A stretch of DNA of 64,000 bases from Pseudomonas sp. G.S.17 (GCF_038096165.1 NZ_CP151076.1:6135501-6199500), one strand, 5' to 3'; shown: positions 26,766-36,438, counted from the first letter of the stretch. Numbers and translations: made by a program. The notes: a model not told the origin generated them from the letters alone.

Positions 26766-26814
26766 GCGGTTTCCTCCGATATACCTGATGACTTCAAAGT
26801 GCGTAATTGATATC

Positions 26815-26833
26815 TGGTATACAAAATATACCA
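26815..26833. promoter_or_regulatory. palindromic operator candidate for the HxlR regulator
   Basis: TGGTATACAAAATATACCA has perfect 7-base arms (TGGTATA/TATACCA) around a 5-base centre. It sits in the divergent gap between the HxlR gene and the SnoaL-like gene, about 30 bases before the latter's start. This size and symmetry suit an HxlR dimer. Confidence 0.6.
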
Positions 26834-26863
26834 TGACGACTCACTTCACATCAGGCGTTAACC

Positions 26864-27328
26864 ATGTCGTCCACCTATTCCCAAGAAATTGCAGACAAGT
26901 TCGCAGTCGTTGAAACCCTGTACCGATTTGCCGCTGGTATTGATCTGCGCGACAACGAACTGCTTGCGTCGGCGTTTGCAGAGAATGCCGTTTCCGACTT
27001 CGGGCCTGCCGCAGCCAAAGCGGGTTTTGAATACCCAGTGCTGGAAGGTCGAGACACTATCGTCTCGGCTCTTTCGGGTTCACTCGGCCAGATCGACACG
27101 ACGCATTCCGTCAGCAACCCTCGGGTCAGCCTTGACGGTGACAAGGCGCATCTGGAAGCACTCGTCGAAGCACAACACGTGCTGCAAAACGATCACTCGC
27201 GCCACTACCTCATGAAAAACCGTTATGACGTCGAATTGGTCAGGCAGGGCGGGATGTGGCTGATTCAGCGCGTCACGGTCGACAACGTCTGGCGGACAGG
27301 AGATCCGGCCGTTCTCTCCGGCGTTTAA
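26864..27328 (+). CDS. SnoaL-like (NTF2-fold) protein
   Basis: Cone-fold protein of 154 residues. It starts MSSTYSQEIADKFAVVETLYRFAAGIDLRDNELLASAF and has ALVEAQHV and HYLMKNRYDVELVRQGG, typical of SnoaL_4/nuclear transport factor 2-like enzymes. Members are isomerases, dehydratases or hydrolases, and the substrate is not predictable. Its promoter region holds the HxlR-type palindrome, so it is likely induced through the neighbouring regulator. Confidence 0.83.
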   Translation: MSSTYSQEIADKFAVVETLYRFAAGIDLRDNELLASAFAENAVSDFGPAAAKAGFEYPVLEGRDTIVSALSGSLGQIDTTHSVSNPRVSLDGDKAHLEALVEAQHVLQNDHSRHYLMKNRYDVELVRQGGMWLIQRVTVDNVWRTGDPAVLSGV

Positions 27329-27443
27329 TAAGCCTGGCTCGGTGGGCCGTATCGATAGCACTCAGGGTGCCCACCTACCTTGTCCCTGATAAACGTCTGG
27401 CAGCCCCACTACCTGTAACTGTGCACACCGGAGCCCCTACATC

Positions 27444-28445
27444 GTGATTGCCTATTCCATCCTTGATCTCGTCAGAGTAACGCTAGAAACCGATGCGCGT
27501 GGAGCTATTGATAATGCCCGCGACTTGGCCATACACGCTGAGGCGTGGGGCTATAAGCGCTTTTGGGTCGCCGAGCATCACAATACGGTCGGGATCGCGA
27601 GCGCCGCGACCTCGCTTGTAGTCAATCATATCGCTGCCGGGACCCATCGCATCCGCGTCGGCGCGGGCGGGATCATGCTGCCCAACCATGCCCCGTTAAT
27701 CATCGCAGAGCAGTTCGGGACACTTGCTCAACTGCATCCCGGCCGCATTGATCTCGGACTCGGCCGCGCTCCCGGCACAGATCAGCAGACCGTCCGCGCG
27801 TTACGTCGACCGATTTCGGGTGTGAGTTCGTTCCCGCAGGATATCCTCGAAATACAGTCCTACTTCAGTGATGACGCCGCGAATCGTGAGATACAAGCAG
27901 TGCCAGCGGCGGGAACCAACGTACCGTTGTGGGTACTGGGATCAAGTAGCTATGGTGCCCGACTCGCCGCCGAGCTGGGTCTGCCGTTCGCTTTCGCTTC
28001 GCATTTCTCTCCAGAAATGCTGGTCCTGGCGCTAAAGCTCTATCGCACCGGTTTCAAACCTTCGGCACAACTGGCCAGGCCACACGTGATGATCGGCGTA
28101 AACATTATTGCCGCCGAAACGGCGCAAGAGGCGCACAGACTCGCAACGAGCCAGCAAATGTCGTTTGCGGACGTCTTTCGCGGCGACTACGGGCTTAGCA
28201 AACCCCCAATCGAAGATATCGACAGCTACTGGTCACCACAGGAGCGAGGCAAGGTAAACGAGGTACTGGCGAAATCGATTATCGGCAATGCTGACGATGT
28301 ACGAGCCGGGATAGAGGCGTTGCAGCGGGAGACGGGGGCCGACGAACTGATGATCGTTTCCGATATCTACCATCACCAACAGCGACTGAGTTCCTTTGAG
28401 ATCATCGCCTCCGTCATGCGCGAAATGAATACGGCTTCGCGCTGA
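27444..28445 (+). CDS. LLM-class (luciferase-like) flavin-dependent oxidoreductase
   Basis: TIM-barrel flavin monooxygenase-like protein of 333 residues with a GTG start ([12 protein letters not shown]). Family landmarks are [36 protein letters not shown] in segments, [13 protein letters not shown], and [26 protein letters not shown]. It belongs to the YhbW/group of small LLM proteins that use FMNH2. It lies 115 bases after the SnoaL-like gene and may share its HxlR-controlled transcript. Confidence 0.88.
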   Translation: MIAYSILDLVRVTLETDARGAIDNARDLAIHAEAWGYKRFWVAEHHNTVGIASAATSLVVNHIAAGTHRIRVGAGGIMLPNHAPLIIAEQFGTLAQLHPGRIDLGLGRAPGTDQQTVRALRRPISGVSSFPQDILEIQSYFSDDAANREIQAVPAAGTNVPLWVLGSSSYGARLAAELGLPFAFASHFSPEMLVLALKLYRTGFKPSAQLARPHVMIGVNIIAAETAQEAHRLATSQQMSFADVFRGDYGLSKPPIEDIDSYWSPQERGKVNEVLAKSIIGNADDVRAGIEALQRETGADELMIVSDIYHHQQRLSSFEIIASVMREMNTASR

Positions 28446-28837
28446 ACAGTCTTCGTTCAACGTTCATTTATGGCCTCGATAATTTGCAAATCCACGTGCG
28501 TGTTTCGCTTCGACGCGATACACCCCCTAATGTTCAATGACTGCTTATGGCCGTTTTTAGCCTGCCGCGACCGACTGAAAACGGCCGATTCTGTTGAAAA
28601 AGTCGGTTTTCTCGAATTGCCAGGAACCTGATCGGTGAAGGAGCGTATTTTGCGCGTTGCTACGTGAAATCTGTGTCCGAATGCCTATGCGGCAATTCAA
28701 AACTTCAATCTCATGCGCTCACTTTTCTGCCGAGAAAACCATCTCCGACTTTTTCAACAGAATCGACCAGAAGCGGTCATTCATACGCGTCTACCAAGTT
28801 GGCATTCAGAACGGAGCTACAGGCTAGCACCCACTAT
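28446..28837. other. intergenic stretch holding a MITE-like element
   Basis: No gene between the converging LLM and SMP-30 genes. It contains the 180-base inverted-repeat element described at 28586-28765. Confidence 0.6.
28586..28765. repeat. MITE-like element with long terminal inverted repeats
   Basis: The left arm starts CGATTCTGTTGAAAAAG and continues TCGG then TTTTCTCG (28586-28614). The right arm (28731-28765) is its inverse with a 6-base insert (AGATGG on the complement) between the two blocks. The 180-base element has no open frame. A single arm of the same sequence recurs at 48609-48626, so it is dispersed. It is probably a non-autonomous relative of an insertion sequence. Confidence 0.6.
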
Positions 28838-29698
28838 TCAGTGCAGTCGTCCTGTAAATCGCTCTTCAGGGAATCCGGCAGCTACAACGGCTTCGGCTTT
28901 TATCAGCGTGCCATCGAAATCTGCCGGCTTATCCAGCCCTATCCGTGTGCTGGTGCAGTAAAGCGTTTCATAACCAGGTCCCGCTAACACCGGGCAAGTG
29001 GTCTGAATACACGGGGAGTCGATCACGCTGTCAACTTTGCCGTCAGTCGCGTAACGCACGACTCTGCTACCGCCCCATTCCGCATTCCAGAGAAAGCCCT
29101 GCGCATCAATACAAGAACCGTCTGGAGCACCCTGACAGTTGACTGTAGTGAATACACGCTGGTTTTCTAGCGACGGGTAATCGCAGCAGAAAATGCATCC
29201 TTGCAGGGAGTCCGCGTAATACATGGTGGAACCGTCCGGGCTAAAACAGATGCTGTTCGGGATCGCCACTTCGGGAATGTCCAGCGTTTCTGTCTCGAGC
29301 GTCGCGGCATTGAGCCGGTGAAATCTGCCTATGGTTTGCACCGGCTCGCCGGTGTCCATAGTGCTGAATACGAAGTTTCCCATACGGTCGCAGCGGCCAT
29401 CATTGATCCGGGTTCCTGCCACGCCTGGGGTGGCTGTGATTTTGCTGAAACGACCGGTGCTCAGGTTGTAGTAGCCCAGGCAGGATGCCAGTCCCATCAG
29501 CAATATGTCTTCGTCTGCCGTGAGGGCAAATGACCCTAGCGGTTCTGGCAGGGAGCAACGCTGCACTTCGCCGTTTTCGGGGTCCAGAGCACGCAACTCG
29601 CAGCCGGGGATGTCGGTCCAGAATAGGCGTTCGGTTCTTTCACACCAGACAGGGCACTCGCCAAGAAGACTGGTGGTGCCGGTTAGGGTTTTAAACAT
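28838..29698 (-). CDS. SMP-30/gluconolactonase/regucalcin-family hydrolase
   Basis: Six-bladed beta-propeller enzyme of 286 residues. Metal-site motifs are E14 in LLGECPVW, RINDGRCDRMGNF (N near 98), SICFSPDGSTMYYADS and APDGSCIDAQGFLWNAEWGG. Such enzymes hydrolyse sugar or other lactones. It is followed by a DMT-type exporter and an amidohydrolase upstream on the same strand, which suggests a small catabolic unit. Confidence 0.88.
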   Translation of the reverse strand: MFKTLTGTTSLLGECPVWCERTERLFWTDIPGCELRALDPENGEVQRCSLPEPLGSFALTADEDILLMGLASCLGYYNLSTGRFSKITATPGVAGTRINDGRCDRMGNFVFSTMDTGEPVQTIGRFHRLNAATLETETLDIPEVAIPNSICFSPDGSTMYYADSLQGCIFCCDYPSLENQRVFTTVNCQGAPDGSCIDAQGFLWNAEWGGSRVVRYATDGKVDSVIDSPCIQTTCPVLAGPGYETLYCTSTRIGLDKPADFDGTLIKAEAVVAAGFPEERFTGRLH

Positions 29699-29737
29699 GG
29701 TTGTGTCCTACGAAACAGGATGGCGCAAACAAGGCAG

Positions 29738-30211
29738 TCAGTTGGAGAAAAGCGCTGACCACCTGTCACCGAACAGGGCGATGGCCAGGCCTGCGAGCAT
29801 CACCATCGACCCGGCCAACTTGACGAGAGACACCGGCCTTTCCGATGCCCCCATCAATCCGAAATGATCGATAACCAGTGAAGAGATAATCTGACCTGCG
29901 ATAGCGAGGCCCAGCAGGGCTGACAGGCCGACTTTTGGCGCAAGCACCACATAACTAAGCAAGGCACCGGCACCCAGCAGACCGCCCAGTAGGCTCCACC
30001 AGGGCTGGGCAGGTATAGCCTCCAGTGAGGCCACTATCCCGCCGCGCATAAATGAAAAGACGCCCAGGCATACCGCACCGGCAGTAAATGAGAACAACGC
30101 CGCCGCGACCGAATCTCCACCCACGCCTTTAGCGAGCTGGCCATTCAGCGTGGTCTGCAGGGTGATGCCAAGCCCTGCGCAGACGGCCAGCAGGTAGTAG
30201 GCTGCGTTCAT
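29738..30211 (-). CDS. YdcZ/DUF606-type DMT family membrane protein
   Basis: Small inner-membrane protein of 157 residues with five hydrophobic helices. It starts MNAAYYLLAVCAGLGITLQTTLNGQLAKGVG in two blocks, and LAIAGQIISSLVIDHFG is the DUF606 signature. Members are half-size drug/metabolite transporter relatives that probably act as dimers. It lies 11 bases after the amidohydrolase, so the two are co-transcribed. Confidence 0.85.
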   Translation of the reverse strand: MNAAYYLLAVCAGLGITLQTTLNGQLAKGVGGDSVAAALFSFTAGAVCLGVFSFMRGGIVASLEAIPAQPWWSLLGGLLGAGALLSYVVLAPKVGLSALLGLAIAGQIISSLVIDHFGLMGASERPVSLVKLAGSMVMLAGLAIALFGDRWSALFSN

Positions 30212-30222
30212 CTCACGCCTCC

Positions 30223-31621
30223 TTACTTGGCTGACTCAAGCGGCAGGAATTTCTCGGCTAACATATCCGGCTGATAGCCTGCAGCAGCAAACAGATGCTC
30301 ACGGGATTCGTCGATCGCCGCACGCAGCCTTTCGCTGTCCACGCCCAGCACCTTGCCGCCCTGCTTGACGACGCGCCCGCCAATAATGACGGTATCGACA
30401 TTGCTGCGTTCGGCCGCGTGCACCACGGTGCCGAAGGCGTTGCCTGACGGGTAAAGGTTGATGTCCTGCGCGTTGATAAGGATCAGGTCGGCCTGTTTGC
30501 CGGGGGCCAGGCTGCCGACTTTGTCCTGCAATCCGGCACAGGTGGCGCCGTCGAGAGTGGCGGCTTTGAGCAGGCCATGAGCGGGCAGGGTCACCGGATG
30601 ATGTTCTGCGCCGCAGCAGCGCTGCTGGTGCATGCCCATGACGCGCTGCAGGTAGAACGCCACCCGCATCTCCATGAACATGTCACCACTGTAGGAGGTT
30701 TCGTTATCGACACTTAACCCCGGGCTGATGCCGTGACGCTGAGCCGACTGCATGGCGAACATTCCATCTTCAATGCCGTAGTGGGCATCTGAACGCGGGC
30801 ATACGTTGACCCGCACGCCAGCCTCGCGAAGGATTTTCCAGCCGGCGTCCGGCAGCGCGGTGCAGTGGTTGAAGATGTTGTCGGAGCGCAGCAGCCCCTC
30901 GCGATGCAACCCTTCCAACTCAGCTGCCATGTCTCCGCCAAAGAATTCGGTGATGATCGGCAGGCCCAGACGCCGGGCTTCAGCCCACAGCTCAGGTTCC
31001 AGCTGCGCCATCACCGCCAGCGAGAGCAGTGGGTTGTCGCCGTTCTTGACGTATTTTTCCTGCAGGCGCTCCAGGTTGCCCGGCCAGTGGGCTTTGTCCC
31101 ATTCACCAGAAACTGGCGCACCGGAGGCGTGTACAGACCGGATACCTGCATCGAGCAGCGCCTCGACAGCGGCGTCGGAGTGCGCGCCGGTGCGGCTGTT
31201 GTGCGAGTTATCGACCACGGTCGTGATGCCCGCATCGATGCAGCCCAATGCAGTCAGCAGATTGCCGATATACATGTCAGCCGGGCTGATAGTATTTGGC
31301 GAACGAGAAGTGCGTGGCGTTGCAGTAGTCTTCCAGGGTTTCGGCATTCGGATTGATTCGACGCAGTTGCCCTTCCCAGGAGTGACGGTGCGTATCGACC
31401 ATGCCCGGCATGGCAATCATGCCGGATGCCTCAATAACCATAGCGTCGCCGGCCTCGAGGTTTTCACCTATGGCCGTGATGGTGCTTCCTTCTATAAGAA
31501 TATCGCCGCGCTCCAGATTGCCGATATCGCCGTCCATGCTCAGCACAGTGGCGCCGCGGATAAGTGTGCGGGCGGCCGGAGCGGCCGGGGCCTGCACGAT
31601 GCTGCGTTTGTATTCAGCCAT
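30223..31621 (-). pseudogene. metal-dependent amidohydrolase (guanine deaminase/TRZ-ATZ type), one-base frameshift
   Basis: The first frame (31621 down to about 31277) encodes MAEYKRSIV, then ATVLSMDGDIGNLERGDILIEG and the HxH metal motif MVDTHRHSWEG, and ends KYYQPG. The rest (30223 to about 31300) continues SPADMYIGNLLTALGCIDAGITTV and includes TEFFGGDMAAELEGLH, VNVCPRSDAHYG, LSVDNETSYSGD and KQADLILINA. Deleting one base near 31288 rejoins them into about 465 residues. This is either a real mutation or a base-calling error. The enzyme would deaminate or hydrolyse a cyclic amidine or purine-like compound. Confidence 0.8.
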
Positions 31622-31701
31622 TTCGGTACACCTCTTCAAATTTCGTTTGAAGAAATGTACGCAAGGCGATACTGCGGGAAAAAGATGGTAAAACTGTTTT
31701 C

Positions 31702-31724
31702 ATTATTCAATTTCTACGAATAAT
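31702..31724. promoter_or_regulatory. inverted repeat between LysR and amidohydrolase genes
   Basis: ATTATTC and GAATAAT with a 9-base spacer form a perfect inverted repeat in the 143-base divergent gap. The spacing and AT-rich dyad fit a LysR-type recognition site for the adjacent regulator. Confidence 0.5.
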
Positions 31725-31764
31725 AAGGCCTTTCCCGATCACTGTTTTGAGGCTGCTAACAGTC

Positions 31765-32676
31765 ATGGACCGTATTCAAGCGATGCAGGTTTTCGTACGT
31801 GTGGCTGAAGCAGGAAGCTTTATCCAGGCGGCGCAGACGCTCTCTCTGCCGGCCTCTACAGTTACCAGCAGCGTTAAAAATCTTGAGAAGTACTTGCAGG
31901 TGCGCCTGCTGAACAGAACAACGCGGCGGGTCAGCCTGACGCCTGAGGGCGCTCAATATCTGGCGCAATGCAGGGAAATATTGGAGCTGATCGAACATAC
32001 AGAGACCAGCCTGACGGATTCCGTAAAACGGCCACAGGGACGTTTGCGTGTCGATATGCCGGGTGGCATTGCACACTTCATCGTCATGCCAAACCTGCGA
32101 GACTTTTACAGGCGCTACCCCGATATCTACCTGATGATAGGCGTCAACGATCGGCAGGTTGATCTGGTTCAAGAGGGTGTCGATTGCGTTATTCGTACAG
32201 GCGAACTCAATGACTCAACGCTCGTTGCGCGCCCCCTCGGCCGGTTTCGCTGGGTGACCTGTGCGTCTGTCGCCTATCTCGAAGAGCACGGTACTCCGCA
32301 AACTCCGCAAGATTTGTCTCACCACAGTGCCATCCATTACTTCTCGGGCCGCGCAAGGCAAGCAGGCGAAATGCGCTTCGCCCGTGGCACCGAAAAAATC
32401 TCAGTCCCTGTGAACGGCACTGCGGCAGTCAACGAGACCGGGCTTTACATCAAAATGTGCCTGGAAGGCTTCGGGCTGGTGCAGCTCGCTGAAAACGTGG
32501 TCAGCGAGCATCTGCGAGAAGGGCGACTGGTCGAAGTGCTTGCTGACTGGCAGCCCGCATCGGTTCCTGTGCACCTGCTATACCCGCATCAGCGCTTTCT
32601 ATCGCCAGCTGTGAGCGCATTCGCTGACTGGATTACCGGGCTTGTTCGCGACGATGGTTCAGCAGGTTCGAGTTGA
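31765..32676 (+). CDS. LysR-family transcriptional regulator
   Basis: Regulator of 303 residues starting MDRIQAMQVFVRVAEAGSFIQAAQTLSLPASTVTSSVKNLEKYL in segments, followed by LLNRTTRRVSLTPEG. The effector domain has the PBP2 CrgA-like GRLRVDMPGGIAHF start. The ATG at 31765 is preferred to the one at 31747 because it gives the canonical N-terminus. It is divergent from the amidohydrolase operon it presumably controls. Its last 88 bases overlap the 3' end of the converging MFS gene. Confidence 0.9.
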   Translation: MDRIQAMQVFVRVAEAGSFIQAAQTLSLPASTVTSSVKNLEKYLQVRLLNRTTRRVSLTPEGAQYLAQCREILELIEHTETSLTDSVKRPQGRLRVDMPGGIAHFIVMPNLRDFYRRYPDIYLMIGVNDRQVDLVQEGVDCVIRTGELNDSTLVARPLGRFRWVTCASVAYLEEHGTPQTPQDLSHHSAIHYFSGRARQAGEMRFARGTEKISVPVNGTAAVNETGLYIKMCLEGFGLVQLAENVVSEHLREGRLVEVLADWQPASVPVHLLYPHQRFLSPAVSAFADWITGLVRDDGSAGSS

Positions 32677-33836
32677 ACATTGCGCCCGGCCAGCATGCCG
32701 GTGAATGCGCCGGCTACGGAGATTGCGGCTGTGATTAGCAGCGGTGCTGTCCAGCCACCGGTCCAGTCGTGCAGTTGGCCCAGCAGCAAGGGGCCTGCGG
32801 CTGCCATCAGGTAGCCGACGCACTGCGCCATTCCTGAAAGTGCCGCCGTGTCACTGGCATTTTTTGTGCGCAAGCCGATGAAGGTCAGGCCGAGCATCAT
32901 GCTGGCACCAGAACCGAAGCCCAGGAACGCGGCCCACAACATGGCGTAGTCTGGCGCGTAAATGAGCCCGATCAGGGATGAGGCGGTTAACAGGCTGACG
33001 GTAGCGGCTGCCAGTTTCTGGTCTTTGAGACGGCGAAGCGTGGCCGCCAGAATTAAGCCGGGAATGGCGGTGGTCAGTTGAAGCGTGCCGTGGACCGTGC
33101 CTGCTTGCTCCGGGGATATGCCATGGTCCATCAGAATGGTCGGCAGCCAGCCGACTGCGACATAAAAAGGCATCGCGTTCAGCCCCATGAACAGTGTGAC
33201 CTGCCATGCCAGCGGCGAACGCCAGACGGCCACGGTTGTCGCTTGTTTCGGACCGGACAGATTTACGTGTCCGTGTTTTTTCAACTGCGGCAACCACACC
33301 ACCAGCGCCAACAACGGGGCTGCAACTAACAAACTTAGGGCAATCGGCCATCCCCATGATTGGGTCAGCGGAATTATTACGGCTGAACCGACAGCGCCCG
33401 CTGCGCCCATCGTGATGGAATAAGCGCCGGTCATGGACGCCATTTTTTCCGAAAATTCCCGTTTGATCAGGCCGGGCAGTAGCACGTTGCCCAGGGCGAT
33501 CCCAGTGCCTATCAATATCGTACCTGCGTACAACGCCCACGCACTGCCTGCGGAGCGGAGCAGGATGCCCGCTGAAATGACCAACAGTGCACCGAAAAGC
33601 GTGCGCTCGATGCCGAACCTGCGGGCGACCGATGCGCTAATCGGGGAGAAGGCTGCAAAGGCAAGTAATGGCAGTGAAGTAAGCAGGCCTAGAGCTGAGG
33701 CGCTCAAGCCAAAATTATTCTGGATCAGCGGCAAAACGGGCGCGATACTGGTAAAGGAAACGCGCAGGTTCACAGCGATAAGCAGAATGCCTGCGACTAA
33801 CGCGATGGCATGCCACTTGTTTTTTGTATCTGACAT
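32589..33836 (-). CDS. CynX/NimT-family MFS transporter
   Basis: Major-facilitator protein of 415 residues with twelve hydrophobic helices. ILLIAVNLRVSFTSIAPVLPLI in two parts and the second-loop motif SASVARRFGIERTLFGALL are typical of the CynX/NimT subfamily. In E. coli NimT exports 2-nitroimidazole and is repressed by the AraC-type NimR encoded next to it. The same divergent arrangement occurs here. Overlap with the LysR gene at its 3' end is tail-to-tail. Confidence 0.85.
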   Translation of the reverse strand: MSDTKNKWHAIALVAGILLIAVNLRVSFTSIAPVLPLIQNNFGLSASALGLLTSLPLLAFAAFSPISASVARRFGIERTLFGALLVISAGILLRSAGSAWALYAGTILIGTGIALGNVLLPGLIKREFSEKMASMTGAYSITMGAAGAVGSAVIIPLTQSWGWPIALSLLVAAPLLALVVWLPQLKKHGHVNLSGPKQATTVAVWRSPLAWQVTLFMGLNAMPFYVAVGWLPTILMDHGISPEQAGTVHGTLQLTTAIPGLILAATLRRLKDQKLAAATVSLLTASSLIGLIYAPDYAMLWAAFLGFGSGASMMLGLTFIGLRTKNASDTAALSGMAQCVGYLMAAAGPLLLGQLHDWTGGWTAPLLITAAISVAGAFTGMLAGRNVQLEPAEPSSRTSPVIQSANALTAGDRKR

Positions 33837-33846
33837 ATTCTTTATC

Positions 33847-33909
33847 TGTCCTCTTAAAAGAAGACAACTGTAGAGAACTTAAGAACTGTCTAATATAGAT
33901 ATCAAGACA
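33847..33909. promoter_or_regulatory. two TGTC-type dyads between NimT-like and NimR-like genes
   Basis: TGTCCTCTTAAAAGAAGACA at 33847-33866 is a near-perfect palindrome (8 of 9 arm bases). TGTCT at 33887-33891 and AGACA at 33905-33909 form a second dyad with the same outer bases. Both lie in the 88-base divergent gap and are candidate operators of the AraC-type regulator. Confidence 0.5.
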
Positions 33910-33924
33910 TCTGATACCTAAATT

Positions 33925-34719
33925 ATGCCAAGCTCAAAAAATGTCGTTTCTTCGCCGGAAGATTTCGATTCAGACCTTTTCGCCCAAGCAGCGATTGCCC
34001 TCAAGGTTGCGCCGGACCTCAATGATTCGGGCGCCCGCCCGCATGATCATCGCAAAGGTCAGCTGATCCTGTCTTTGCATGGCGCCGTGAGCTGTGAGGT
34101 GCAAAATGCACTCTGGCTTGTCCCTCCCCAGCACGCCGTATGGATCCCGGGCGGCACGCCGCACAGTTGCCGAGTAACGGAAAACGCCCGGACCTGCTTT
34201 CTGTTCGTGGAGCCCAACGCAGCAACCATGCCTGATGAATGCTGTACGGTTGCCATCACGCCCCTTGTGCGGGAATTGATCCTGCATCTCGCTGAACAGG
34301 AACCTTCTTATCTGTCCAAGGGCAAGACAGGCCGGCTAGTTTCAGTACTGCTTGAGCAGCTCTCCGATGCACCGCTGAAAGAGCTGCACTTGCCGACATC
34401 AGACCACCCCAAGATAAAAAAAATCGCGGATACGCTCTTCTCAGATCCAGGCGACCGAACCACGTTGCGCGAGTGGGCCATTCGGCTTGCAACCAGTGAA
34501 CGAACGCTGGCCAGGCTTGTAGAAAGCACGACCGGGCTGAGCTTCGGACGCTGGCGTCAACAATTGCATTTGATGATCGCACTGAGTCATTTGGCGGAGG
34601 GGGTATCCGTGCAACGTGTGGCGGGCATCCTGGGATATGACTCTGTTAATGCATTCATCACGATGTTCAAAAAAGCCCTGGGTAAACCGCCTACTCAGTA
34701 TTTTTCCTCTCTGCGCTAG
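33925..34719 (+). CDS. NimR-like AraC-family regulator
   Basis: Regulator of 264 residues. It has an N-terminal cupin (GARPHDHRKGQLILSLHGAV, VPPQHAVWIPGGTPHSC) and a C-terminal double HTH (TTLREWAIRLATSERTLARL, then FGRWRQQLHLMIALSHLAEG and VAGILGYDSVNAFITMFKKALGKPP). This cupin-first layout is that of E. coli NimR. Located divergently from a NimT-like exporter, it most likely represses it until a toxic ligand binds. Confidence 0.87.
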   Translation: MPSSKNVVSSPEDFDSDLFAQAAIALKVAPDLNDSGARPHDHRKGQLILSLHGAVSCEVQNALWLVPPQHAVWIPGGTPHSCRVTENARTCFLFVEPNAATMPDECCTVAITPLVRELILHLAEQEPSYLSKGKTGRLVSVLLEQLSDAPLKELHLPTSDHPKIKKIADTLFSDPGDRTTLREWAIRLATSERTLARLVESTTGLSFGRWRQQLHLMIALSHLAEGVSVQRVAGILGYDSVNAFITMFKKALGKPPTQYFSSLR

Positions 34720-34778
34720 TGCTCTGCTGGCTGATACAAAGCACCAAGATTGTAGAACGATCTGTCTGCTATTTGGCC

Positions 34779-36434
34779 CAGAGTGTGTAAAAACACTTTC
34801 CGTATGTTGGATGCCTAAGCCCAGCGCTCCTGGGCGAGGCGATTTCCCGAACATTTGCCAAGATCAGCGCCGATAGCGCGTCAGAGCGTTTATGAAGCGC
34901 TTTGGCACCTCTTGGACAGTAAAAGCTGCGGCTTTTACGCCGCCATCGCCTTCAGCAGGCCTTCTGTACCGATGATTTTTATAACCCGCTTCAAGTTATA
35001 GGCGAGCACATTCAAACTCATCTCCGCACTCACCCCGTTCAGTTTTCGAGTCAGGAAGTGCGTTGCCCCCATCCATTGCTTGAGCGTCCCGAAGGGATGC
35101 TCAACAGTCCGTTTTCGAACCTTCATCATCTCTGGTGCTTGGTTCAACCGACGCTGCATTTCCTCCAGCACAGCTTCATGTTCCCAACGCCTTACTCGAC
35201 GATTTGTGCTTGGCGTGCACTGGGTTTTCAGCGTGCAACTCTGGCACTTTGAACTCCAGTAGCAGTGCATATACATGCCTTTCTCAACGCTGGAGAATCG
35301 CCAGATCAATGCCTCTCCCGCCGGGCAGGTGTATTCGTTTTTCGTCGCGTCATACACGAAGGCATCTTTGTTGAATCGGCCATCAGCTTTGGCGCTTGAA
35401 GTCATCGGCTTCGGCACGTAGGTGGTGATGTTTGCGTCGTGACAGGCCAAGATTTCTTCGCCTTTGAAGTAGCCTCGGTCAGCCACTACCGAAAGCGTTT
35501 CTGACGCCATTGCCTCGCGGGCCTGCTTGGCCATCGAGCTGAGTTGAGCGCGGTCTGAACCGACGTTGGTAACCTCATGAGCCACGATCAAGTGGTGCTG
35601 GGTATCGACCGCTGTCTGCACGTTATAGCCAACGATTCCCGTGCCACGCGTCTTCATAGAGCGGGCGTCTGGATCGGTCAGTGAAACCTGTTTATCCGGC
35701 GATTCGTTGAGCTGGATTTCAATCGCCCGAAGCTCCTTCATTTGTGTCTTCAGCTTGGCGATTTTCTCTTCCAGCCGCACGGCTTTGGGCTCAGAGCATG
35801 TGGGCTCTTGCCGATCGGCGGCATCGAGTGCCACCAGGTAACGGTTGATGCTCGATTCAATTTCCTCCATCCGCCGCTTCAGTTTGGCACTGGTGAAATT
35901 GCGGTCGCGGTTGTTGACGGCCTTGAACTTGCTGCCGTCGATAGCGACCAGATTGTCTCCGAACAGTCCCAACTGCTGACACAGCACAACGAACTGGCGG
36001 CAGACGCCTCGGATGGCCTTGCTGTTGTCTTTTCGGAAGTTGGCGATGGTCTTGAAATCAGGCATCAAACGCCCGGTCAGCCACATCAGCTCAACGTTGC
36101 GCTGCGCCTCTCGTTCAAGACGCCGGCTCGATTGAATGCGATTGAGATAGCCGTAGATATAGATCTTCAGCAGGATCGCGGGATGGTAAGCAGGCCGGCC
36201 TGTGTCAGCTGGAATAGCGCCATCAAAACCCAAGGAGACCAGGTCGAGTTCGTCGACGAAGACGTCGACTACGCGTACCGGATTGGTATCGCTGACGTAA
36301 TCGTCGAGGCTTTCGGGCAGTAAGGTGCTTTGGCCCCGATGTTCACCTTGGATGAAGCGCTTCATGGGCGATCCCTGCGATAAATTCCTCAGAAATCATA
36401 GCAAGGGTTTGCAAAGGCGTTTTTACACACTCTC
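34779..36434 (-). mobile_element. IS1182-family insertion sequence, copy A
   Basis: Complete element of 1656 bases with terminal inverted repeats around AGAGTGTGTAAAAAC at both ends, flanked by GGCC at 34775-34778 and 36435-36438. It carries one transposase gene. The encoded protein is identical to that of copy B at 49967-51622, which is in the opposite orientation, and both elements are exactly the same length. Confidence 0.92.
34935..36365 (-). CDS. IS1182-family transposase (copy A)
   Basis: Transposase of 476 residues starting MKRFIQGEHRGQSTLLPESLDDYV. It has DUF772-like N-terminal GRPAYHPAILLKIYIYGYLN and RLMPDFKTIANFRKDN, a central coiled coil, VADRGYFKGEEILAC, a cysteine cluster (CYWSSKCQSCTLKTQC), and the C-terminal DDE_6 part VEHPFGTLKQWMGATHFL. 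It appears intact, so the element may be active. Confidence 0.93.
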   Translation of the reverse strand: MKRFIQGEHRGQSTLLPESLDDYVSDTNPVRVVDVFVDELDLVSLGFDGAIPADTGRPAYHPAILLKIYIYGYLNRIQSSRRLEREAQRNVELMWLTGRLMPDFKTIANFRKDNSKAIRGVCRQFVVLCQQLGLFGDNLVAIDGSKFKAVNNRDRNFTSAKLKRRMEEIESSINRYLVALDAADRQEPTCSEPKAVRLEEKIAKLKTQMKELRAIEIQLNESPDKQVSLTDPDARSMKTRGTGIVGYNVQTAVDTQHHLIVAHEVTNVGSDRAQLSSMAKQAREAMASETLSVVADRGYFKGEEILACHDANITTYVPKPMTSSAKADGRFNKDAFVYDATKNEYTCPAGEALIWRFSSVEKGMYMHCYWSSKCQSCTLKTQCTPSTNRRVRRWEHEAVLEEMQRRLNQAPEMMKVRKRTVEHPFGTLKQWMGATHFLTRKLNGVSAEMSLNVLAYNLKRVIKIIGTEGLLKAMAA

Positions 36435-36438
36435 GGCC

